A DNA stretch of 64,000 bases, taken from NCBI GenBank assembly GCA_040285825.1, contig JAUPSS010000007.1:2206689-2270688 (forward strand), in the 5' to 3' direction. The stretch's first letter is position 1, and each line of letters starts with the position of its first letter. The position numbers and the translations under genes are program-made. The notes under the pieces were generated by a model. It saw nothing but the letters and a program-made list of their open reading frames with translations, ran no database searches and was not told where the DNA came from. Below, piece by piece: positions 30,748 through 42,082 of this stretch. This DNA comes from Eukaryota sp. TZLM1-RC (taxonomy: Eukaryota > Metamonada: BaSk clade).

Positions 30748-33700
30748 ATACGTATTGGATCACCTTTGAGTGGTTCCAATGACAACTCCGAGACTGTTAG
30801 GACTGATCCTCCTACGTCTCACCCTTCGAGTTCTTCCTCCCGAACTCCTCAGTCGGGACCAGAACAACCCTCGACAACTGGGTCCGAGGGAAGCAATGCT
30901 TCTCCTCCTCCTGTGTTAACTCCTTCTTCCGGAGATTCTGTTACACAACCCAATGTTTCAAGTTCTTCCTCCCAAACTCCTCAGTTGGGAACAGAACAGC
31001 CCTCTGGTGGCGAGAGAAGTGATACTTCCTCTCAACCCTCGGGTCAAGGTTCCACTCCATCTACGGATGACGTTCCTGTGGTTCCTATCAGTCTTCCTGT
31101 TCCTCCCTCTAATGTGGAAAACTTTGTACCTCTTTCTCCTCCCCCTGGTTCTGAAGGAGAGGTTGAAGATTCCCTTTTAGGTCCTGAACAGTTCAGTACT
31201 CTAGATGAATTTCTGAAGTACATCATCAACCAGACTGACCCCGACTCGGCCAGCAACAAGATATCTGAGCTGTTGAAGCTCAAGAGGGTAGAACCTCCCT
31301 CTTCACCTATTGTTTGCGCTCCTGTTGCTCCTTCCACTTCTTCTACGGAAGCTCCTGCAGAAGGACAACAAATTCCTTCTACTCCTTCTACGGAAGCTCC
31401 TGGGGAAGGACAACAAGCTCCTTCTATTCCTTCTTCGGAAGCTCCTATGGAAGGCAGCCCTCCGCAACAACCAGCTCCTCCTGCAGTCCCTGCTGGTAAC
31501 TCTAATCCTACTACTCCTTCTCGAGAAGTTCCTGTAGCAGGTCCTCCTAATACTTCTGCTCCTACTACGGTAGCTCCTACAGAAGTCCATTCAACTCCAT
31601 CTGTTTCTCCTTCGGGAGTTCCTACTAGAAGAGTAATTCATATTCCCCCAACCTCTGGCTAGACTCCTCAGCAAGGTCACGTTGTTTCTTCTGTTCCTGC
31701 TGCTTGGCAGGTGCTTAGCGCTGCACAGCCTAACACCTATCAAGCCCCAAGCCAGCCCCAGGAATCAGATTCTCCTTTCATCTCTACTCAGCAAAGGACT
31801 GAAGCTCAAACTTTAGTTCTCAATGCTGGTATTGAGTTAATGCAAGGAGATCCTGCATCGATTCCTCCCAATGAACTCATTGCTGCTTTACCCCCATTTT
31901 GGGGTCCAGAAGTGGTTAATGATCACGGCTTTAGGATACGCAGAAGAATTGGCCCCTACTTCCCAACGGAGGAAGTAGACAATCTTACGGTTCGTTGTGA
32001 CCCTTCTCCAAATTATCCTCAACGGGATACTGTTGGAGGGTTCAGAACTCCTCGTGAAGGTGTACAGAGGATCTTCGCTGGTGATGAGCTTAATCTCTTC
32101 CTCAACCGATGTAACCCATGTCCTTTCCCCAGGTTTAGCCCTGGATACAATGCCTCTCTTGACATTTATATCAATAGAAATTTCAGGACTGGATGGTGGT
32201 ACACTTACACTACGAACTACCAAAGATTGTACCTTCAAGACCGCAGACCAGACCATTGTGCGTCATTTTTTGGTCCGGAGCATAGAAGGAATAGGCCCTT
32301 AAGGGATGCCCTGATGAATGTACAGGAGAACACCAATTGGCGTCACCAATTCTAGTTCTCTTCTGTGGGTCAATATCGATGGTAATGTGCAAAGTTACTA
32401 TCCGAGTGATCATGACCCGGTAGAATTGAGAACTTCTGAGCCTGACCCAGTTGAGACAGACACAGTGTTCTCATCTTTGAGCATTGAGCCTCAAGATGAC
32501 CAACAACTAGATGAGCCGATGGCAACTACTGACACTGTTGAGACAGTGCAACAACCTGTAGTTGTCCAATCTCAGGATCCATCAACTCCTTCCCAGGTTC
32601 CTCAGGACCCTAGGCTTCTAGGAGCAACTCCTTCTAATACTCCCATAGCTCCCCAGTATTCCAACACCCTACTGATGGAAGCTATGGCGAGTTCACAAGA
32701 TAGAGATAGAGATAGACAGAGAGGTGGTCGTCCTAGAAAACCCACCCTGGAAGCCAACGATATCTCTGACCCAGTAAGGATCTTGAAATTCATCGACAGA
32801 TTTATTCTGTATGCTAGGACTGAGAGGACCATTGAAGAGAGAGACATCAATGAATCTGATCCTACTCAAGTCAGACTAGCAAGAGAAGTGTCTGAATTAA
32901 GAAGGCACCTTGAGGAACGTTCTCGTCCTCCTGCCACTCCTCAATCCATAAGCAGAGAAAATCGGAACCTCCCTCTCGATCAGAGATATGGTAACCCCCT
33001 CCACGAATGGGACCGATTCAGAGCTGCTGCTCAAGTCGACCGTCGTAGGATTGCCTCCTGTGTTACTCCAGAGTGCTTAGCTGCTCTGAGAGCTCAAGGC
33101 AGGTTTTCATCTATGTTTGATAGTATCTCAGCTATCGACAACATTAATGAGGAGCAAATATGGGAATCAATTCTACACCTCAGCCAGTATAGTACTTTAG
33201 AAACGGCGAGGAACCAGTTATATAGAGTTCAGATGAATTGGAATATTCAGGACTTTCGGAATCGCTGGGGCGACTTCACTGTGAGGCTAATGAGAACAGT
33301 TTCACGAAGTACCGCCATTTCTGACGTCAGGGCTAGCGACCGTGCCTTGTATGGTCAACATTTCCTACAGCGCATTCAAAACTGGGAAATTGCAACCCAT
33401 GTGATCGATTCTGTTGGTATTCAGGCCATCAGTGACAACCTGAGAACAGTATGGTCCACACCCAATGTTTGGCAACACCATACTTTACAACAATTTGTCG
33501 ACATCCTTGCTGCTGAATACATGAGTTGGTGTTCAGCAAGATCCTATGACGAGCAAAGGGCCAACATCAGTGACAGCTACCAACAACATATGGGTCACTA
33601 TGTTAGAGCTAACCCAAAGGACAAGAAACGAATAGGCAAATTTAAGCCTGCGGGTTCCAGCGTCGCCCCTGCTCAACTTACCAAAAGGAGCAAGTTGCAA

Positions 33701-33949
33701 ATTAAGAAAGAAAGAGATAAAGCTGGTCTCTGTAGATTCTGTGGTATTCCAGGCCACTCTATTAACGAATGTCCCGACCCTGATTGCCAGCGATCCAAGC
33801 AATGGCGAGAGGCCAACCCAGATGCTGTTCGAGCATATTTGGCTAGGGGTAGTAGTGATAGTAGTAGAGGCAGAGGTAGACGTAGAGGAAGAGGCAAGGC
33901 CCTTCTAATAGTAATAAACGTTCCCATAAATATTCAATGTTTACTATAG
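30724..33949 (+). pseudogene. gag of element B with a CCHC zinc knuckle
   Basis: Starts MSNPHRSSIRIGSP inside the LTR. A long Ser/Pro/Thr-rich region with imperfect repeats (PSTEAPAEGQQIPS, PSTEAPGEGQQAPS, PSSEAPMEGSPPQ) ends at a TAG at 31660; the frame continues at 31711-32355 with a conserved gag domain (FSPGYNASLDIYINRNFRTG). After a phase change near 32340 it runs 32318-33949 with a capsid-like helical region (YRVQMNWNIQDFRNRWGDF) and a retroviral knuckle CRFCGIPGHSINECPDP, then an Arg/Gly-rich end. Pol follows in the -1 phase. Confidence 0.85.
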
Positions 33950-36618
33950 AGCAAAATAGCTCTCCAACAGGTAATACATCAAAGCAACGTTCAAACAAAT
34001 GTTCCTTGTTTACTATAGAGCAAGACAGCTCTCCAGCACGTAAAACACCAAACATAAAACAAATCTCAGTCTCCAACCAGTGGATTAAGTGTTTAACTAA
34101 TCCTTTGACTACCTGGAATTTTAAAACAGCTACAACGATAGAAACACCAAATACACCCTGTTTCAATCTTGAGTTCGACTCGAACCCAGACTCAGAGTCC
34201 CACAGCGATATCTTCATGGTTCACACCTCAGATGTCGCACGCAAAAATTTAAAATTGAAATTTTCAATAAATAACAGCGAAATAGAAGGGATCATCGATT
34301 TTGGAGCTTCGATATCAGTCATCACTGTTGATTTAGCAGAGAGATGCAACATGGCAAAGACTAACCATTGCATAAACTTTAAGTCTGCAAACAACATCAT
34401 GTCAAAGTCTTTAGGATCAGCAGAAGGCACACTGAGCTTCAGACTCGGTAGCGTAACCCAATTAGTTCATGTGAAACATAGCTTGGCCATCATTCCTGGC
34501 AACAATATGTTACTAATTGGTAGAGACCTGTTGCATCACCTAGGCTTATTGAACGATGAAGGCCTCTTCATCAAGATGGATGAAGAACATCGTACATTAC
34601 TTCTGCCTGAGGCTGAATTCGACCATCGAATCTCCCAAGTCTCAGATGTCGTCAACGTCCCCAGACGTTGGTTGGAGCACATACAGTCTTCTGGTTGTAC
34701 TATTAACCTCGACTGTGATAACGACAAGAAGACCTTACTTCTAACCTTGCAAGAGTTCGAAGAGACATTCACCCTTAAGCCGCATGCTGATGGGATTGAC
34801 TGTCCTCCAATGGAGATCAACTTTCATGATGAAAGTATTCGAGTCAGACGACCCCCTCGTAGGTTAAACCCCGAGAAGCAGAAAGTCGCCGAACAGATCT
34901 TCGATGAACTCGTCGAGTCTGGATTTGCTGTACCATCGAACCATGAGTTCAGCTCTCCAGTATGTCTTGTGGTATACCCTGATCATCGTAAGCCTCGCCT
35001 TACTGGTGATTACAGCGGCAAGGACGGAGTCAACGCCAACACTATTCCCGTTGAACCTAATCTCCCTAGAATATCCGATGTGCTAGTCTTCCTTTCGGAA
35101 GCCAATTTCATCGGTACCCTTGACCTCCCCAAAGCCTTTTGGCAACTGAAAATTGCAGAACAGGACTGGAAGAAGACTGCCTTAAGCATCCCTGGCAAAA
35201 GTATCATGTTTAAACGTGCTGCTTTCGGCCTCAAGAACGTTCCTGCAGTTTTCCAGAACGTTATGGCAGACATCTTCTCCGGAGACGGTGTATTCATCTA
35301 TATAGATGACATCATTATAGTAGGTAGAACTTTCAACGAGTTCCTCGGACGTCTAAGACGTGTCCTCGAGAAAGCTCGAACCCGTAGAGTTAGCCTTGGA
35401 CTGCCCAAGTGCCATTTTGTGTCCTCTAGACACCCAATAAAGATCCTTGGTAGCAGATTCCAACACAAAACCAGGACCATAGATCCTACACGCACAGAGT
35501 CTTTACTGAATCTTCCCAGACCTAAGACTGTGAAAGACGCCCGTAGCCTTATCGGCTCAGTCAACTTCATTAGGGAATGGCCTCCCCAGGTAACCAAGCA
35601 TGTTGCCCCGATCATCAAATTAACACACAGCAAACCACGTCGCCTGCAGTGGAAAGACACTCACGACTACCATTTAGCCGAAATCAAACGCCTGATCGCG
35701 GAGCATATGCCTCTAAACTTACCTCCGGTGGATAACCAAGTACTAATTAGTTGCGATGCCTCTGATATAGCAGTTGGCGGCGTGATTTGGGAACAAATAG
35801 AACCCACTAAGGACCCTGGTACTTCCTTACTCAATAGGAAATGTAGACCAATCAGCTTCTTCAGCAGATTGTTGACTAACTCCCAGCAGAACTGGCCCAC
35901 GGTACAGAAAGAGCTTTACGCTATCCTTCTCATGCTTGCCAAAAGTGGCTTCGAGAACTACCTTAAAGGAAGGCGTCTGATCATTTTCACAGATCACCAA
36001 AACCTTACTTACATGCTTACCGCTCCGAACAAAAACAGAATAGTCAGAAGGTGGCTTCCCATCTTTTCTGAGTTCTTATTCGACATCGTTCATACAAAAG
36101 GGGAAGAGAACCATTGGGCAGACATGCTATCTAGGATAGTACCGCCCCAAGACAATCATACCATCAACCATCTGGTCCATTCCAACGACCAAGAGTTTCA
36201 CCCTATCTACTACACAAATAGGATTGATGAAACTGAGTCAGAGAGATGCTTCGTTGAAGATTTCCATACATTCGAGAAGGTGCTTATCCTTCAAGATCAA
36301 TGCTCCAATGACCTTCCACTCTTCGAGCCATGGCTCTGCAAGATCAGGTCCGAACAAAAGCGTGCCCTCGCTAACCAGGACACCTCGTTTAACAACTGTA
36401 CTTTGGATAGTCGTCTAGATCTTTATCTAACTCCAGAGCACAAGATCGTGATTCCTCAATCACTGGTTAAGGATACGCTTAACCTTCTACATGGACTCCC
36501 GCAAGGTGGCCACCCCAGTAAGGCAGAAAGTCTCCTCAGACTCAAGAACAGCAACTACTGGTACCCTAACATGCTTTCTGACATGACCAAGCACGTCCAA
36601 GAATTCCCCTCCTGTTAG
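33886..36618 (+). pseudogene. pol of element B: protease, reverse transcriptase, RNase H, integrase start
   Basis: The frame opens at 33886, overlapping gag by 64 bases in the -1 phase; the first ATG is 33937. Near the start FTIEQ(N/D)SSP occurs twice. Protease IEGIIDFGASISVITVD has Phe in place of the Ser/Thr of the D-S/T-G triad, which should inactivate it. Reverse transcriptase shows RPPRRLNPEKQK, DLPKAFWQLKI and the catalytic FIYIDDIIIV; RNase H shows ISCDASDIAVGGVIW and IIFTDHQNLTYM. The integrase zinc region has lost one cysteine (HVQEFPSC where A has HVRSCSSC), followed by a TAG at 36616-36618. Confidence 0.9.
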
Positions 36619-37811
36619 AAGACAGCAGCAGTCCCCAAACTGCATGTCCCTACAACTGGTTCCTTGTGGGCTGACAGACCATTCGCAAGAGTTAACGTCC
36701 TCTTCCAGAAGATCAAGACGGCCACAGATACATTCTCGTATTTGTGGATAGCTTCACGAGGTTCACTATCATATTTCCCCTCAAAGAACTCAACGCCAAC
36801 CTTACCGCTGACGCTCTCATATGGAAGGTATGTGCGATATTCGGGATCCCGTTCATAGTCCATAGTGACAACGGTCTTGAGTTCTCAAAAGCTGTCTTCG
36901 ACGCTCTATGTGAGTTTTTGGGCATAGAGGTCTCAAAGTCCGTCCCTCACTTCTCTCAGTCCAACGATTTAGTCGAACGCCGTCACCGTGACTTTTTGCA
37001 GAATTTGAGGAAGCTGCTCGTGGATTTTAACGCCTACGATGCATGGTCAGAGTACATACCCTATGTACAATTGTTAATCAACTCATCCAAGAGTTCGATT
37101 ACAGGTTACTCTCCATACGAGCTCATGTTTGGTTCAGATTTTAGCCCAAGAGCTGACCCCGGCAAAATCATAGAGACCCTCGAAAGCTCAACGTCTGAGT
37201 CAACCTACATCAACGACATTCAATCCAAATTTGCCAGATTGAAGAAGAAACAGGAGGAAGCAGAGCTTCGTCAAGCTTCCAAGGCTCCTCCTCGTGATTC
37301 CCAAATCTAAGCCAACCCTTTCTCTCCTGGCCAATTGGTCAAACGAGCTTCGTCTTCCACTGCTAAGTTACATGGTAACTACAAAGGATCATTGTTAGTT
37401 ATTGACACACCTTCTTCCTCCACAGCTGATATCAAGAATCTGTGTACTGGTATGGTTGTTAAAGCCAGTGTGAAGCACCTCCAACCTTGGCATTCCAGTT
37501 TACCAGCTGATGATGAATTTCACTCCTGGGTTGCTGCTGGGGATGCTGAAGAGCACGTGATCCAGAAAGTCCTCAGTCAGGATGGTGATTACTGTCAAGT
37601 CCAATGGCCTGGCAATCATATTACCACTGAGCTGGTTTCGACTGTTCAAAACACCTCTGCCTATAAAGAATTCTCCAAGTCTATTTCTAGTACTCGCACT
37701 CGTCCTTCACGTCGTAAACGTCGTTCTGATATTATTAACAATAATGTTAATCCAACTCCTATCAGGCCTCGACGCTCGAAAAGAAGAAAGGGCAGTGTTA
37801 GCCTTGGATAA
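36619..37811 (+). pseudogene. integrase core and chromodomain-like tail of element B
   Basis: After the TAG, reading continues as TTGSLWADRPFARVNV and then changes phase near 36705, deleting the DTIGPLP segment that carries the first catalytic Asp. The second Asp (VHSDNGLEFSK) and the Glu (SNDLVERRHRDF) remain in 36744-37310. After a TAA at 37308 the same phase encodes 37335-37811, with EEHVIQKVLSQDGDYCQVQW, a chromodomain-like strand pattern, and a basic tail. The final stop lies 15 bases inside the 3' LTR. Confidence 0.85.
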
Positions 37812-37950
37812 TATTTATAATAGTTTATTTATAGTTTATTAATAGTATTTGTATTATTGCACCCATGCGCTTAAGTTAAGGGAAATCCTTATTTCCTTGT
37901 AATAAATTACTCTACATCTAGGTATAATGTCTAACCCCCACAGATCATCA
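37796..37950 (+). repeat. 3' LTR of element B
   Basis: 155 bases, TGTTAGCCTTGG to GATCATCA, including a useless copy of the gag start (ATGTCTAACCCCC). Confidence 0.9.
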
Positions 37951-38620
37951 GTATAGACTTCACTAGTGATGGCCTTTATAAGGACCAGTGAATTTATTAA
38001 ATTATCTTATCTCTATTATTGTTTGCCATGTCTACAACAGCATCATCTTTCGTTTTGAATTGTGTTTCATGTCTTTGAATGAACACAACAATTGAGGACA
38101 TTTTTTTGATGGTGCACCTTTGTGTTATGCATGAGCATTTGTTATTGGTGTGCAAACATTATGCCATCCACCCTTTTCATATTCCTAATGATGTTCGCAG
38201 CTTTTGTGAGACAATTGCCGTCTGAAGTTGAACCCTTTGCATCTTCCTCTCAACTTTTTCTCACTACTGTGTTTGTAAAATTGTTCGATCCTATAAAGTA
38301 CGAAATTTTCGAAATTTTCTCATTTTGTTCTAAAATTATTCGGTCAAACAATTATGAAAGAAACAATAATATAAGGGAAAAGTATAGATCTACCCACATT
38401 TGTGAAAAGTGGACCATATCATTTTTTGTGATTTGCACTCATTCTCACAACGAAACGATGTCAAACCTTCTGGATGGGAACATGTTCACAAAGACATTGA
38501 TGAATGCATCCAAGCCCTTGAATAGTTGTTTAATAATTGGTTTCCAATAGTTTTACTGAGTCAATTTTCAATAAATTTTGTTACTGAAAAATGTTCGAAC
38601 TTTCCTCATTTTGTTCAAAC
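37951..38620. other. intergenic, nothing recognised
   Basis: AT-rich sequence between element B and the hAT-type element. A plus-strand frame at 38122-38550 has no motifs and is not called. Confidence 0.5.
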
Positions 38621-38628
38621 ATTTTTAC

Positions 38629-39096
38629 CAGTGTTCTGTGGTCCAGTACTTTTTGACGTCGCACCCGTTTTGGTGCGATCGAGTGCGAACCGCACCACTG
38701 CACAAACTTGAACACCATATTTCGGATAAATTATGTCCATTATTAGATCTTACGTTTGTAACGCAATAAAATCTTTCTCTTGCCTTAAACATGGATGAAA
38801 ACTGTTCATCCACCAACATTGACAACTACTTCGAAGTCATTAGAAATCCTGTCACAAATAGCAAAGGATCCAATTTATTGCATCCTATGATCCACAGGAA
38901 GACAACGATTCATTGGATGATGAAGAATATGTTGTAAGTTGTAGTGATAGCGAAACAGAAGAAATTATGGAAGAAACATTAGATGAGTGGTTTATTGAAC
39001 CAGTGTTTGAGATCAATTTGATTGACTAGTTTTATTTCAGTGACAAAAGGTTTGATGCATTTACTTCTGTCGCACCAGTCGCACCACAGAACACTG
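38629..39096. mobile_element. short non-autonomous hAT-type element with 8-bp target duplication
   Basis: Terminal inverted repeats begin CAGTGTTCTGTGGT on each strand (38629 inward and 39096 inward), with GTCGCACC motifs just inside both ends. The eight bases ATTTTTAC directly flank both ends (38621-38628 and 39097-39104), the duplication size made by hAT transposases. The inside (468 bp) carries a short frame (MDENCSSTNIDNYFEV) and, after a phase change, an acidic stretch (DPQEDNDSLDDEEYVV), perhaps a leftover transposase end. Too small to be autonomous. Confidence 0.9.
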
Positions 39097-39104
39097 ATTT
39101 TTAC

Positions 39105-39511
39105 TAACGTTTTTGCTTTAGTATTCAAAATTGTGCCATTGTTTTGCTGTCAATAATTCAGGATTTAGAGATCGATAAGGTTATGGTTATATAGTTTGGG
39201 CAAAGTACAAACTGTTACCAGAAGGATCGGGTAGAACATTTTGGCGAAATCTGGTAAGAAAGGATCAGTCACTTAAACTATTTTTGTCCTGAAACTGATT
39301 CTGTCTAAGATTATTCTGTAATTGCTATTCCAACTGTCCACCCCTACTCTACTCATTGAAACAAAAATATTGAATAAATGAGCAATTTTTTCACGAACTG
39401 ACTGTGCGGTATATTAATTATTTCAAGGGATTATTTAGGGGTGTTCCATTTAGGAGTATTCAAAAAAACCAATGGGCAGCTTATTTACAAGCAACAAATG
39501 AGATGAAGCTA
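39105..39511. other. intergenic, nothing recognised
   Basis: About 400 bases downstream of the lysozyme stop. No supported feature. Confidence 0.5.
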
Positions 39512-40148
39512 TTACTTACCAATGCAACCTTTCACCGTGTTCACATTACGTGTACAACGGCGGCCAACTTGAGAACACCAACGGCTATTGGTCATACCAT
39601 TTGCAGCGGCAGCAAAGTCACGACGTTCAAAAGCGGCGATAGTGTTTCTGAAAGACTTGAATCCGGCGCAGCCGAGATTGAAGCTGAGGTGAAAGTTTAC
39701 AGGTCACACATACACCATATCGACAATGACTACACGGACAGGTTGAGGAAGACTAGCATAATTACTGACAGCACTTCTGGCACACGGATAAAAGTTAAGT
39801 TCCAAGTCCTTTTGCATAAGATATTCCATTTCCTTATCAGTCTTGAAGCACTGAGCACCTAATCGAAGGGAACGATAGTCATATGGAGTGTAAGAGGAGA
39901 TCATTTTGGGTGCATCTGATCTATCAAGGTTGAAGCCAATTCCTAAAGTCAGTGGCGAAATAAAGACAACAAACCAATAGTGGGATGACCAGCAGTACAC
40001 TTATCTAGTATAAGATAATGAAGAGGAAGCACATACAGACACACTTGCGGACTCCTTCGTGTTCTTTAAGCCAAGCAAACAAGTTAATGTTACTGCAGGA
40101 TGCAGAAACCAATGCAATACAACAGAGAGTAGTTAGGAAGAGACGCAT
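39512..40148 (-). CDS. secreted T4-type lysozyme (GH24-like), four exons with 30-32-base introns
   Basis: Exons 40037-40148, 39975-40004, 39714-39942 and 39512-39683; introns of 32, 32 and 30 bases with GTATGT or GTTTGT starts and AG ends. The joined frame gives 180 residues. A signal peptide (MRLFLTTLCCIALVSASC) is followed by LKEHEGVR (catalytic Glu as in T4 lysozyme) and YKCTAGHPTIGIGFNLDRSD, the family's substrate-cleft motif. Later parts are VRVVIVDMVFNLGCAGFKSF and RRDFAAAANGMTNSRW. The enzyme would cleave bacterial peptidoglycan, in phagosomes or outside the cell. The position of T4 Asp20 (YKDT) is Cys here (YKCT); from memory, an Asp20Cys change in T4 lysozyme is tolerated. Cysteine-rich, as expected for a secreted protein. 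Confidence 0.85.
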
Positions 40149-40237
40149 AGATTGATTAGAGTGGGAATGAGATTAATCAGAATTGTTAAACTATCAATTG
40201 ATTGGTTGTTTTTAACATACTAAATATTTATTGAATT

Positions 40238-41830
40238 TGCACACTTAATTAAATTAATTCATAACTAATGGAACCAATATCACTGAACCAAGATTTCCTC
40301 TACAAAAACCTTAATCTGCTTTCTGTCTACCTAAAGCTTCTCTTATTTGATTGAAAAACCGAGGTAATCTATTAATAATTACAAATTGGATCCGAGTGCG
40401 CCATAAAAAATATCAAATCTTTTCATTGTTTTTTCTTGAATCATTTTTTGAAAGTCATTCAAAAAAGTTTCTGCTTTTACTAATAATCTTCCGTTTATCG
40501 AAAATGGGAAAGTAAGAAAAACTAGTTGTGTATTTCTACCAGCATTAGCTTCTTCGTTATCTTTGTCATAGTGTCTATTTTTTTCTTTTGCTTTAAATTC
40601 AAGAGCACTTACAGGATTAAGTTTTCTTCTGTGAACCAAAGTGTCATTTGCAACATTACATGAGACAAAGTCAACAATAGCATCCGAGTTATCAATCCAA
40701 TCACAGTATACATCACCTCTATCATCAGAACCAAAATTATTTAGAGACAGTGTTTCCTTCAGCAGAGGCTCTTTGATACACAATATTCTTGCAGTTTAGG
40801 CCATATTGAAAACAATGTCTCTAACATCATCATGTAATGAAGAACGATAAGTTATCAATTTTGAACAAATCAGAGTATGTCGCAAAGTGAGCTGAGGTGA
40901 ATTCAAACAAATACATTTTTGATTTGATAATAATTGATTAATGGGGATATTCAAATATAATCTCATTTTTGTTACAAATGCTTCATTAGTAGCACACAGT
41001 CCAAAACTTTGTGGTACAATGGTTACAAAAAGTGAAGAATCTGATGACTTGTTTTCACAAACACCCTTTTCCAATAACAATGAGTGAAGATCTTGATTTA
41101 AAACAGCCGAGCTGCATATTTTATTATAAAGATCATTTTCACACATTCCAGTCAATCGTTTCTTGATTGATTGGTTTGAATTGAATTCGAAATCGAGCTC
41201 AACTTACTGATGACATCTCATCGTCTATTCTCTTCATTTTCGAACAAAATTTTTTGATAGAAAGGGCAAAAACTACTTTGTTGCCATTTCGGTATGGAAT
41301 AAATACCACTGATGGAGTTGCGTCAGCAGTCTTTTCTACAGAAGTACTATTTCACCAAATCAATCAAATGTTTGTTGGATTTCCATTCAATTCATAGGTG
41401 TAGTCTTGGTAACTCCTTGTTGAAATACTTGCCTGAATTGTTTCCCCATTTTCAAACGACTTAAATAATGAAAATTAAACGACTGCTCCGATTCCAATTT
41501 GTATTTTGCAGATTCCATTTTGAAATCATCAAGTAACGTTAAGCAAGGTGACCCCTTGGGACCTCTTTTGTTCTGACTGGCAACACAAGTAAATTGTCAT
41601 CCAATTTTATCACAAATTCAAGCAATGTTTCCAACATCAAAAATGATTGCTTACATGGATGATGTGGTCCTAATAGGCGACTTAACGATGGTGAAAAAGC
41701 AACTGTATGTTTCAATGAATTATTCAACAAAATGGGTCTTTGACTGAACTTACTAAAAAGTGTTTTACTTTCAAACTCTCCAATTACAAAAAATTCTCCA
41801 ATTTATACAATAGTTGATAGAATTGAAATT
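40238..41830 (-). mobile_element. LINE copy with inverted 5' segment
   Basis: 40238-41160 matches the 3' part of the LINE at 785-1720 in the same orientation (minus), including RGDVYCDWIDNSDAIVDFVS. From about 41270 to 41830 the reverse-transcriptase part of the same family runs on the plus strand: TTDGVASAVFSTEVLFHQ, VKQGDPLGPLLF and AYMDDVVLIGD. The two segments are in opposite orientation, the usual result of twin priming during LINE insertion. Both parts have stops and phase changes. Confidence 0.8.
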
Positions 41831-42082
41831 CAAGCCAGATTTACTGGCTCATTCTTTACGGTACATGGATCAGAAGTTATAGAAGAGGGGATTTATGGAT
41901 CAATCAATGTGGTTGAGGATCGAATTCGTGCAAACCTTCCAGTATTTGTAGGGGTCACTGTTTGTGCCAGAAGGGATAGTTGTTGTTAGATAGTTGTTAT
42001 TTCAGTCTACTTCAACCAGTAGGCAACTACTTCGGTAGTATTGATCATTGATCAAATTCGTACAAAACAAAGTTTATTTTTC

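Larger units (their letters stand above)
30672..37950 (+). mobile_element. LTR retrotransposon B (Ty3/gypsy chromovirus type), nearly full length
   Basis: A 7.3-kb element with gag, protease, reverse transcriptase, RNase H, integrase and a C-terminal chromodomain-like segment. The 3' LTR is complete (155 bases, TGTTAG to CATCA); the 5' LTR keeps only its last 76 bases. It is related to A and C but divergent from both. Gag and integrase are broken and the protease triad is altered, so it is dead, though pol is open for almost 900 codons. Confidence 0.95.

Noticed and set aside
31300-31590. Arg/Ser-rich and Leu-rich frames overlapping gag of element B
   Set aside because: They are other phases of the Ser/Pro repeat region of gag, produced by repetitive codons.
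33886-33949. Programmed -1 frameshift between gag and pol of element B
   Set aside because: The overlap and phase fit, but no standard slippery heptamer in the right phase was found, so no site is called.
38122-38550. 142-codon plus-strand frame
   Set aside because: No recognisable motif, poor start context and composition like the surrounding intergenic DNA.
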